Part shown: positions 57,258 through 64,000 of the stretch, in pieces
How positions within the stretch are numbered: position 1 is the first letter of the stretch
How the letters are laid out: every line of letters begins with the position of its first letter
Assembly (NCBI RefSeq): GCF_017086365.1
Contig: NZ_CP070969.1
Coordinates: forward strand, 2,666,001 to 2,730,000
Source: Paenibacillus tianjinensis
GTDB taxonomy: Bacteria; Bacillota; Bacilli; Paenibacillales; Paenibacillaceae
Length of the DNA: 64,000 bases
Reading direction: 5' to 3'
Program-made: the position numbers and the translations under genes
Notes under the pieces: generated by a model
What the model was told of the DNA's origin: nothing
Database searches by the model: none
What the model saw: the letters and a program-made list of their open reading frames with translations, nothing else

Positions 57258-58230
57258 TGCCATGGGCGGAGATAATGCACCTGAATGCAACGTTGAAGGT
57301 GCGCTGTCCGCGGCCGCAGAATGGAGCGATACACAGCTGGTGCTTGTCGGCGATGAAGCCCGACTTGAACCGCTGCTTAAGAACAAGCCGTCCAATGTGA
57401 CGGTGAGACATGCGGGGGAAGTCATCGGCTCAGACGAAGAGCCGGTGAAGGCGGTCCGCCGCAAGAAGGATTCATCGATGGTCGTAGCCGGCCGGATGGT
57501 GCGGGAAGGCGAAGCCGATGCGATGATTTCTTCGGGAAATACAGGTGCGCTCATGACTACTGGTCTGCTCGTTGTGGGAAGAATGGCTGGTATCGAACGT
57601 CCGGCGCTTGCACCGATGATTCCGACACTTGATGATGTTGGTGTACTTGCTCTTGATTTAGGAGCGAATATGGATGCGACACCTCAGCATCTGGTGCAGT
57701 ATGCCCTGATGGGCAGCATTTACCGCAACAAGGTGCATGGAATTGCCAAACCGCGGGTCGGACTGCTGAATGTCGGTACAGAGCCGGGAAAGGGCAATGA
57801 ACTGACGAAAGAAGCGTACCCGCTGCTGGAAGCTCTACAGGGCATTAATTTTGTCGGGAATGTAGAAGCGCGTGATGTGCTTACAGGAAATTGCGATGTG
57901 CTCGTCTGCGACGGATTTGCCGGCAATATTCTGCTCAAAACACTGGAAGGCACGGCAGGAGCTATGTTCTCTCTGTTAAAGGAGCAGTTCAGCAAGTCCC
58001 TCAAAACTAAGCTGGGCGCAGCGATTCTGATGCCTGAGCTTAGAAGTCTCAAAGGCAAGATGGATTATAAAGAGCACGGAGGAGCGCCTCTACTTGGCCT
58101 TAGCGGGCTTGTGGTGAAGGGGCATGGCTCTTCGGACGGCAATGCTGTGAAGAATGCGGTAAGACAGGCGCGGATCGCGCTGCAGGCTGGCTTAGTGTCC
58201 AGCATATCTAAGGAAATTAGCGGGAAGTGA
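57241..58230 (+). CDS. plsX: Phosphate acyltransferase PlsX
   Basis: 329 residues, GTG 57241 behind AAGGGGGAAA, inside the end of fapR. Start motif Ile-Ala-Ile-Asp-Ala-Met-Gly-Gly-Asp-Asn-Ala-Pro; later Ser-Ser-Gly-Asn-Thr-Gly-Ala and Asp-Gly-Phe-Ala-Gly-Asn. Converts acyl-ACP and phosphate to acyl-phosphate, the entry to phosphatidic acid synthesis with PlsY. Its stop overlaps a possible GTG start of fabH. Confidence 0.96.
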   Translation: MLIAIDAMGGDNAPECNVEGALSAAAEWSDTQLVLVGDEARLEPLLKNKPSNVTVRHAGEVIGSDEEPVKAVRRKKDSSMVVAGRMVREGEADAMISSGNTGALMTTGLLVVGRMAGIERPALAPMIPTLDDVGVLALDLGANMDATPQHLVQYALMGSIYRNKVHGIAKPRVGLLNVGTEPGKGNELTKEAYPLLEALQGINFVGNVEARDVLTGNCDVLVCDGFAGNILLKTLEGTAGAMFSLLKEQFSKSLKTKLGAAILMPELRSLKGKMDYKEHGGAPLLGLSGLVVKGHGSSDGNAVKNAVRQARIALQAGLVSSISKEISGK

Positions 58231-58238
58231 GTGACGAT

Positions 58239-59228
58239 ATGAATCAATTACGTTCGGTAGGCATCATCGGTACAGGAAAATACGTGCCTGAGAAAATATT
58301 AACCAACAGTGATTTGGAAAAAATAGTTGAAACAAATGATGAGTGGATCGTCAGCCGTACCGGGATTCGCGAACGGCATATTGCCGCTCCGCATGAAGCG
58401 ACCTCTGATCTTGCTTATGAAGCTGCACTAAAAGCACTGGAGTCAGCAGGAATGAAGGCGGAGGAGCTGGAGCTTATTATTGTAGCTACGGTTACACCGG
58501 ACAGTTCATTCCCGTCTACAGCCTGTATTCTTCAGGACAAACTGGGAGCTAAAGGCGCTGCTGCTTTTGATTTATCGGCTGCCTGCTCCGGCTTTGTATA
58601 CAGTCTGGCAACAGCAACTGGGTTTATTAAGACCGGTATGTACAACAATGCGCTGATTATCGGTGCGGATACACTGTCACGCATTACGGATTATACGGAC
58701 CGCAATACCTGTGTACTGTTTGGTGATGGCGCAGGTGCTGTAATCATCGGTGAGGTTCCGGAAGGCCGCGGGTTCCAGTCCTTTGATCTGGGTGCCGAAG
58801 GCTCCGGCGGCAGCCTGCTGAAGATGGAAGCGGGCGGATCACGTCTGCCGGCTTCACAGCAGACCATTGAAGACAAGAAGCACTTCATATACATGAATGG
58901 CCGTGAAGTATTCAAGTTCGCCGTACGGGTCATGGGTACAGCTACAGAGCGTGTGCTGACCAAAGCGGGTCTAAGCAAAGAAGATATCGATCTGTTTGTA
59001 CCGCATCAAGCGAACATCCGGATTATCCAATCGGCTATGCAGCGTTTAGATTTGCCGGAAGAGAAGTGCGTAATTAACGTTGACAGATACGCAAATACTT
59101 CCGCAGCTTCGATTCCGCTTGCTCTTGTGGAAGCTGCCGAAGCAGGCCGGATGAAGGAAGGCGACACTGTTCTGATGGTTGGCTTTGGCGGCGGTCTCAC
59201 ATGGGGCGCATCTGTCTTAATCTGGTAA
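58239..59228 (+). CDS. fabH: Beta-ketoacyl-ACP synthase III
   Basis: 329 residues from ATG 58239; an in-frame GTG at 58227 overlapping the plsX stop would add four residues. Active Cys116 in Ala-Cys-Ser-Gly-Phe, His in Pro-His-Gln-Ala-Asn, Asn in Asn-Thr-Ser-Ala-Ala. Condenses a short acyl-CoA with malonyl-ACP to start fatty acids, and in Gram-positives selects branched starters. Located inside the fapR operon, unlike Bacillus subtilis. Confidence 0.96.
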   Translation: MNQLRSVGIIGTGKYVPEKILTNSDLEKIVETNDEWIVSRTGIRERHIAAPHEATSDLAYEAALKALESAGMKAEELELIIVATVTPDSSFPSTACILQDKLGAKGAAAFDLSAACSGFVYSLATATGFIKTGMYNNALIIGADTLSRITDYTDRNTCVLFGDGAGAVIIGEVPEGRGFQSFDLGAEGSGGSLLKMEAGGSRLPASQQTIEDKKHFIYMNGREVFKFAVRVMGTATERVLTKAGLSKEDIDLFVPHQANIRIIQSAMQRLDLPEEKCVINVDRYANTSAASIPLALVEAAEAGRMKEGDTVLMVGFGGGLTWGASVLIW

Positions 59229-59319
59229 TCTACAGCTTGTAACAATTGAACGGAACGGTGCATCTGCCGCTTATTCCTAAGCGGTCAGGCACATCGGTTA
59301 CGGGAAGGAGTTCATACTC

Positions 59320-60243
59320 ATGGGTAAAATCGCATTTGTCTTTCCCGGTCAGGGTGCTCAGGCAGTCGGGATGGGTAAGGATGTATATAACGCACTGCCG
59401 CAAAGCCGTGCTGTGTTTGAGAAAGGCGACGAGGTGCTCGGATTTCCGCTGAGCCAGCTTGTATTCGAAGGGCCGGACAGCGAGCTTAAGCAGACGGTCA
59501 ACACACAGCCTGCCCTCGTTACCACAAGCGTTGCCTACCTTGAAGCACTAAGCGGAAGAGGTCTCAGTCCGGATTATGTTGCCGGTCACAGTCTTGGTGA
59601 ATACAGCGCTCTTGTGGCAGCGGACGTGCTGACATATGAAGATGCTGTGAAGCTGGTCCGTTTGCGCGGACGTTTCATGGAAGAAGCGGTTCCCGGCGGA
59701 CAGGGGGCTATGGCTGCCGTGCTCGGTGCAGAACGTGAGGCACTGGCTGAACTATGCCGCAGCATTTCCGCAGAAGGCAGCACGGTTGAGCTGGCTAATG
59801 TCAACTGCCCTGGGCAGATTGTTGTTTCCGGCTCTCAGGCAGGCGTAGACGGCGTTGTCCAGCGTGTCAAGGAAGCCGGCGGCAAGCGGGCCATTCCACT
59901 TGAAGTAAGCGGTCCGTTTCATTCCTCGATGATGAAGGAAGCTGCTGAACGTCTGGCTGCAGAACTAAAAAGTATAACCTTTAATGCTCCTTCTGTGCCT
60001 GTGATTGTCAATGTCACTGCTTCACCGGTTACTGATCCTGAAGAGATTCGTGAGCTATTGGTACGCCAGGTGTTTTCACCAGTACTCTGGCAGGATAGTG
60101 TTGAGTGGCTGATCGCGGCCGGTGTGGATACTTTTGTAGAGATTGGTTCCGGAAGTGTGCTGGCAGGACTGATCCGCAAAATCGACAAGAATGTAAAGGT
60201 AATTAATATCAACAGTCTGGAAAGTCTTGAGACTGCCCTGTAA
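59320..60243 (+). CDS. fabD: Malonyl-CoA:ACP transacylase
   Basis: 307 residues, ATG 59320 behind GGGAAGGAG. Phe-Pro-Gly-Gln-Gly-Ala-Gln, nucleophile Ser91 in Gly-His-Ser-Leu-Gly-Glu, conserved Arg in Leu-Arg-Gly-Arg-Phe-Met, and His in Gly-Pro-Phe-His-Ser. Loads malonyl groups onto ACP. Between fabH and fabG. Confidence 0.97.
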   Translation: MGKIAFVFPGQGAQAVGMGKDVYNALPQSRAVFEKGDEVLGFPLSQLVFEGPDSELKQTVNTQPALVTTSVAYLEALSGRGLSPDYVAGHSLGEYSALVAADVLTYEDAVKLVRLRGRFMEEAVPGGQGAMAAVLGAEREALAELCRSISAEGSTVELANVNCPGQIVVSGSQAGVDGVVQRVKEAGGKRAIPLEVSGPFHSSMMKEAAERLAAELKSITFNAPSVPVIVNVTASPVTDPEEIRELLVRQVFSPVLWQDSVEWLIAAGVDTFVEIGSGSVLAGLIRKIDKNVKVININSLESLETAL

Positions 60244-60298
60244 TTACCTGATCCATGTCCTAATCACAGAGCATGATGAATGAAAGGGGAATAAAAGA

Positions 60299-61048
60299 AT
60301 GTTCTCAGCACTAAGAGGCCAGACGGCTCTTGTAACCGGCGGCTCACGCGGCATTGGACGCAGTATCGCGCTGGCACTTGCAGAGCACGGTGTGAAAGTG
60401 GCCGTGAACTATTCAGGAAGCGAAGCTGCGGCTCAGGAGACGGTATCCAGAATCGTCGAGCTGGGCTCTGAAGGATTTGCCCTTCAGGGTAATGTCGGTA
60501 ACAGTGAGCAGGCGGAAAACCTTGTTAAAGAGGTTATTAATACATGGGGCAAGATTGATATTCTTGTCAATAATGCCGGTATTACTCGGGATAATCTGAT
60601 TATGCGCATGAAGGAAGAAGAATTTGATCAAGTCATCGAAACCAATCTCAAGGGCGTATTTAACTGCCTGAAGGCAGCTACACGTCCAATGATGAAGCAG
60701 CGTTACGGGCGGATCATTAACATTTCTTCCGTCGTGGGTGTGACCGGTAATCCGGGTCAGATAAACTATACCGCCGCCAAAGCGGGAGTTATCGGTATGA
60801 CGAAATCTGCGGCACGCGAGCTGTCTTCACGGGGAATTACTGTGAACTGCATCGCGCCGGGGTTCATTGATACAGATATGACCCGGGAGCTGTCCGATGA
60901 AGTCCGCAGCGAGCTGATCAAAGGGATTCCCCTTGCTAAGCTCGGGCGGGTGGAGGACATTGCTAATGCGGCTGTATTTCTTGCTTCGGAAGGGGCAGCC
61001 TACATGACAGGCCAGACACTTCATGTGGATGGCGGAATGTACATGTAA
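60299..61048 (+). CDS. fabG: 3-oxoacyl-ACP reductase
   Basis: 249 residues, ATG 60299 behind AAAGGGGAA. SDR pattern [12 protein letters not shown], catalytic Ser-Tyr-Lys in Ser-Ser-Val and Tyr-Thr-Ala-Ala-Lys, C-terminal Val-Asp-Gly-Gly-Met. NADPH-dependent reduction in fatty acid elongation. Confidence 0.97.
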   Translation: MFSALRGQTALVTGGSRGIGRSIALALAEHGVKVAVNYSGSEAAAQETVSRIVELGSEGFALQGNVGNSEQAENLVKEVINTWGKIDILVNNAGITRDNLIMRMKEEEFDQVIETNLKGVFNCLKAATRPMMKQRYGRIINISSVVGVTGNPGQINYTAAKAGVIGMTKSAARELSSRGITVNCIAPGFIDTDMTRELSDEVRSELIKGIPLAKLGRVEDIANAAVFLASEGAAYMTGQTLHVDGGMYM

Positions 61049-61168
61049 GGTCAAATAAGCTTATAGCATTATGGGGGAAGCGGGAAGAGGCGGCCGGAAA
61101 GCGTTTTTTGAGCTCTATGGTATTTTGACTTCATATCTCGTATAATACCAAAAGAGGAGGTGAACCGG

Positions 61169-61402
61169 ATGTCCGATGTATTGGAGCGTGTAAAACGCAT
61201 TGTCATCGACCGCTTAGGTGCCGATGAAGCTGAGGTAACATTAGAAGCGTCTTTCAAAGATGATTTAGGTGCTGATTCTCTTGATGTAGTAGAATTGGTT
61301 ATGGAATTGGAAGATGAATTCGATATGGAAATCTCTGATGAAGATGCAGAGAAGATTACGACCGTGGGTGAAGTTGTGAAGTACATACAATCTCATACCT
61401 AG
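61169..61402 (+). CDS. acpP: Acyl carrier protein
   Basis: 77 residues, ATG 61169 behind GAGGAGGTGA; a GTG at 61160 overlaps the ribosome binding site. Phosphopantetheine attachment Ser37 in Gly-Ala-Asp-Ser-Leu-Asp; acidic helix 2. Carries growing acyl chains. A TATAAT at 61141 suggests extra transcription, though no well-spaced -35 is seen. Confidence 0.98.
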   Translation: MSDVLERVKRIVIDRLGADEAEVTLEASFKDDLGADSLDVVELVMELEDEFDMEISDEDAEKITTVGEVVKYIQSHT

Positions 61403-61416
61403 AGTCATATGATTGA

Positions 61417-61452
61417 GGGTCCCGTTCCTGTAAGGGCGGGACTTCTCCTCAT
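61417..61452 (+). terminator. Hairpin after acpP (possible partial terminator)
   Basis: GTCCCG (61419-61424) pairs with CGGGAC (61437-61442), inner CCT/AGG. Only a broken T tract follows, so it may attenuate rather than stop. Confidence 0.45.
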
Positions 61453-61620
61453 TTTACACGTCAAACGGCAAGACAAAAGGCTGCTTAACGCACCTTTACA
61501 CGGAAAATAACAGAACCGCAGATTGTTAATCTTGCGGCGACTGCAGTTTATATAGAGTTTTCAGAGAGCAAACAGCTTCGGAATAATGAAGCATACAGCC
61601 TACAGATGGGGTGATTGCGT

Positions 61621-62859
61621 TTGAGTCATAGAGTGGTTGTTACCGGTATGGGCGTAATAACGTCGCTGGGCAAGGATTTGGATACGTTTTGGGATAATCT
61701 GATGCACGGTAAATCCGGTGTTTCATTGGTTGAAGCCTTTGATGTCAGTGAGTACACCACACGAATTGCAGCGTCAGTAACAGATTTTGACCCGGAGGAG
61801 CGTTTTGGCCGGAAGGAAGCCCGCAAAATGGACCGTTTTGTACAGTTTGCGGTAGCTGCCGGTGAAGATGCGCTGAAGGACAGCGGACTTAAGATCGGTG
61901 AAGATATCGATCCGGAGCGAATCGGCGTAACGGTCGGTTCCGGTATCGGTGGATTAGGTACTTGGGAAGATAATCATAATCTTCTGCTGGAGAAGGGACC
62001 TAAACGGGTGAGCCCGTTCTTTATCCCGATGATGATTGCGAATATGGGTTCCGGACAGCTGTCGATTAATCTCGGCGCTAAAGGCCCGAACACTACGACA
62101 GTAACGGCCTGCGCAACAGGAAGCCATTCCATTGGGGAATCCTTCCGGCTGATTCAGCGCGGTGATGCGGATGCAATGATCTGCGGAGGTTCGGAAGCTA
62201 CGATCCGTCCGACGGGTATGGCTGGTTTCTGTGCAATGAGAGCCATGTCGACCCGTAACGATGAACCGGAGAAGGCAAGCCGTCCGTTTGACGTTGACCG
62301 CGATGGTTTTGTTATGGGAGAAGGCGCCGGTATTCTGATTCTGGAATCGCTGGAGCATGCCGAGAAGCGCGGGGCCAAGATCTATGCCGAAGTTATCGGC
62401 TACGGTCTGAGTGCGGATGCTCATCACATGACTGAGCCTGATCCTGACGGTGCTGCGCGCTGCATGAAGATGGCGATTCGTGATGCCGGTATTGCACCGG
62501 AAGAGATTGATTACATCAATGCGCATGGTACTTCTACGCCGGTAGGCGACAAATCTGAAACGGCTGCCGTCAAAAAGGCGCTGGGAGATCATGCTTACAA
62601 AGTTGCAATCAGCTCCACGAAATCGATGACCGGGCATTTACTGGGTGCAGCCGGCGGTGTAGAAGCGATTATCTGCGGACTTTCCCTGCAAAAGAACATG
62701 ATTGCGCCTACGATCAATTTGGACAATCAAGACCCTGAATGCGATCTGGACTATGTTCCGAATGTGCCGCGTGAGGCCGAGCTTAACATTGTTATGTCCA
62801 ACTCCTTCGGATTCGGGGGACATAACGCGACCGTTATTCTCAAAAAATATAAACAGTAA
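61621..62859 (+). CDS. fabF: Beta-ketoacyl-ACP synthase II
   Basis: 412 residues with TTG 61621 behind GGGGTGATT. Thiolase-fold elongating enzyme: active Cys164 in Thr-Ala-Cys-Ala-Thr-Gly-Ser-His, His in Ala-His-Gly-Thr-Ser-Thr-Pro and Gly-His-Leu-Leu-Gly-Ala-Ala-Gly. Elongates acyl-ACP by two carbons; target of platensimycin and cerulenin. 15 bp before rnc. Confidence 0.97.
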   Translation: MSHRVVVTGMGVITSLGKDLDTFWDNLMHGKSGVSLVEAFDVSEYTTRIAASVTDFDPEERFGRKEARKMDRFVQFAVAAGEDALKDSGLKIGEDIDPERIGVTVGSGIGGLGTWEDNHNLLLEKGPKRVSPFFIPMMIANMGSGQLSINLGAKGPNTTTVTACATGSHSIGESFRLIQRGDADAMICGGSEATIRPTGMAGFCAMRAMSTRNDEPEKASRPFDVDRDGFVMGEGAGILILESLEHAEKRGAKIYAEVIGYGLSADAHHMTEPDPDGAARCMKMAIRDAGIAPEEIDYINAHGTSTPVGDKSETAAVKKALGDHAYKVAISSTKSMTGHLLGAAGGVEAIICGLSLQKNMIAPTINLDNQDPECDLDYVPNVPREAELNIVMSNSFGFGGHNATVILKKYKQ

Positions 62860-62874
62860 GGGGAGAACAGTGCA

Positions 62875-63579
62875 GTGAAAGGAGACCTGAAGCAGTTACA
62901 AAATCAACTTCAAATCCAATTTCACGATCCTGTACTCCTGAAGCAGGCCTTTACCCATGCATCTTATGTGAATGAACACCGTTTCAACCAGCATCAGGAC
63001 AATGAACGCCTTGAGTTTCTGGGCGATGCCGTGCTTGAGCTTACGGTTTCTGAATATTTGTACAACCTTCTGCCTGACCGGCCTGAAGGTGAACTTACCA
63101 AGCTGCGGGCAGCCATTGTGTGTGAGCCTTCACTGGTCAAGTTCGCCGAAAGTCTGGGCTTCGGACGGTTTGTATTGCTGGGTAAAGGGGAAGAACTTAC
63201 GGGCGGACGAACCCGCCCGGCCTTGCTGGCCGATGTGTTTGAATCCTTCGTGGGAGCGCTTTATCTTGACCAGGGTCTGGAAACGGCCCGCAGGTTCCTT
63301 GATAATCACGTATTCCCGCTGGTGGAGACGGACGGCAAGCTGCAAATGCAGATGAGCGATTTCAAGACGGAGCTTCAGGAGCTGATACAGCATCACGGTT
63401 TGGGTACGCTGGAATATCGGATTATTGAAGAACGGGGACCCGCACATGAGCGTGAATTCGTTTCTGAAGTGTATATGGCTAATCAGTCTCTCGGCAGAGG
63501 CAACGGCCGTTCCAAGAAAGAAGCCGAACAGCAGGCTGCCGCAGCGGCGCTATTGCGTTTGAAGGAAGACGGCGCTTGA
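62875..63579 (+). CDS. rnc: Ribonuclease III
   Basis: 234 residues, GTG 62875 behind AAGGGGAGAAC. Signature [12 protein letters not shown], second Asp/Glu site in Leu-Ala-Asp-Val-Phe-Glu-Ser, and a C-terminal dsRNA-binding domain (~160-230, Gly-Arg-Ser-Lys-Lys-Glu-Ala-Glu). Processes rRNA precursors and structured RNAs. Position before smc is the conserved Bacillales order. Confidence 0.97.
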   Translation: MKGDLKQLQNQLQIQFHDPVLLKQAFTHASYVNEHRFNQHQDNERLEFLGDAVLELTVSEYLYNLLPDRPEGELTKLRAAIVCEPSLVKFAESLGFGRFVLLGKGEELTGGRTRPALLADVFESFVGALYLDQGLETARRFLDNHVFPLVETDGKLQMQMSDFKTELQELIQHHGLGTLEYRIIEERGPAHEREFVSEVYMANQSLGRGNGRSKKEAEQQAAAAALLRLKEDGA

Positions 63580-63639
63580 ATCTTGTAGTTGCATTTGAAC
63601 AAAGATTGGCTTACCCGAGGCAAGTAAGTTAGCGGAGGA

Positions 63640-63699
63640 GAGCAGCAATGGTCTGAATGCCGGCGTTTAGGCGGAGGTCAGACTTTTGCTGCTCTTTTT
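63640..63699 (+). terminator. Terminator after rnc
   Basis: GAGCAGCAA (63640-63648) pairs with TTGCTGCTC (63686-63694), inner GTCTGA/TCAGAC, followed by TTTTT. Confidence 0.8.
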
Positions 63700-63762
63700 C
63701 GGATGAATAACCGCTCTATTCTTTCAGATAAGGCGGGCTATTTTAGGCTATAAACGCTATGT

Positions 63763-63768
63763 TATAAT
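63763..63768 (+). promoter_or_regulatory. -10 element ahead of smc
   Basis: Perfect TATAAT 24 bp before the smc start; the -35 (TTTTAG, 63741-63746, 16-bp spacer) is weak. Confidence 0.4.
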
Positions 63769-63791
63769 AGGTCAGAGGTGATTGGCGAGTC

Positions 63792-64000
63792 ATGTTTTTG
63801 AAACGGATTGAATTAGCTGGCTTTAAATCTTTTGCTGACAAAACGGAAATGGAATTTGTGCGCGGCATTACGGCAGTAGTCGGGCCAAACGGCAGCGGCA
63901 AAAGTAATATTTCCGATGGCATCCGCTGGGTGCTGGGCGAACAGAGTGCCAAGTCGCTGCGCGGCGGCAAGATGGAGGATATCATCTTTGCCGGAAGTGA
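63792..64000 (+). CDS. smc: Chromosome segregation ATPase SMC (5' end only)
   Basis: ATG 63792 behind AGAGGTGAT. The visible 69 residues are the N-terminal head: [12 protein letters not shown], Walker A Gly-Pro-Asn-Gly-Ser-Gly-Lys-Ser-Asn, and Trp-Val-Leu-Gly-Glu-Gln. The window ends inside the gene. Confidence 0.97.
   Translation, partial: MFLKRIELAGFKSFADKTEMEFVRGITAVVGPNGSGKSNISDGIRWVLGEQSAKSLRGGKMEDIIFAGS

Noticed and set aside
61125..61146. TTGACT and TATAAT before acpP as a promoter pair
   Set aside because: The spacer is only 10 bp, too short for sigma-A.

Overview
The window is chromosomal DNA of a spore-forming Gram-positive bacterium, most likely a Paenibacillus species. The evidence is the Bacillales gene order rsmD-coaD-ylbJ-(ylbL)-ylbM-ylbN-rpmF followed by fapR-plsX-fab-acpP-rnc-smc, an S-layer-anchored multidomain GH10 xylanase, a tiny YjcZ-like sporulation peptide, a BclA-type spore-surface domain, frequent GTG/TTG starts with strong AGGAGG ribosome binding sites, and roughly 50% GC. 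Both ends cut a gene: telA at the left on the minus strand and smc at the right on the plus strand.

Layout. 1-3.3 kb: minus-strand operon xpaC-like / VWA-binding-protein / telA. 3.6-7.6 kb: meso-diaminopimelate dehydrogenase, NADP-type glutamate dehydrogenase and the t6A enzyme YwlC. 7.8-15 kb: a secreted RCC1-repeat protein; a DMT transporter behind a guanine-family riboswitch with an enlarged P2 loop; two cupins divergent from a Crp/Fnr regulator; a methyltransferase; an SDR. 15.2-17.6 kb: an unusual tandem class-I prenyltransferase. 17.7-21.2 kb: an Xre-regulator operon with membrane proteins, a DUF975 protein and a PilZ protein. 21.4-24.8 kb: TetR regulator, polar amino-acid ABC importer and OsmC protein. 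25.2-29.2 kb: the xylanase with an upstream cre site. 29.9-33.4 kb: rhodanese, phosphotransferase and photolyase. 33.8-37.3 kb: five-gene YtrA-type double ABC operon. 37.4-43.6 kb: PilZ, pentapeptide-repeat, GGDEF, lysin/holin, spore-surface and GNAT genes. 43.7-47.6 kb: a hydrolase, a decayed agr-type quorum-sensing locus with an intact LytTR regulator, and a secreted copper-amine-oxidase-N-like protein. 48-64 kb: core housekeeping genes, interrupted between rpmF and fapR by an IS3-family element that itself carries an IS256-family element.

Main points. (1) The riboswitch at 9421-9547 keeps the guanine-sensing core, with C in the J3/1 specificity position, and a 5-bp L2-L3 kissing interaction. 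It has a 21-nt L2 with an inserted mini-hairpin, and its 3' half is also the 5' arm of an intrinsic terminator, which predicts a ligand-ON switch for an EamA transporter. (2) The agr locus keeps pieces of a sensor, AgrB and AgrD (with Ser where the ring Cys is expected), compressed into under 900 bp in front of a LytTR gene. (3) The IS3 element sits in the loop of what reads, once both elements are removed, as the rpmF terminator. The FapR operator upstream of fapR is intact, so fatty-acid and phospholipid synthesis (fapR to fabF) still looks feedback-controlled by malonyl-CoA.

I saw no rRNA, tRNA, CRISPR array or complete prophage. All calls come from reading sequence and recalled family knowledge; no database search was run.
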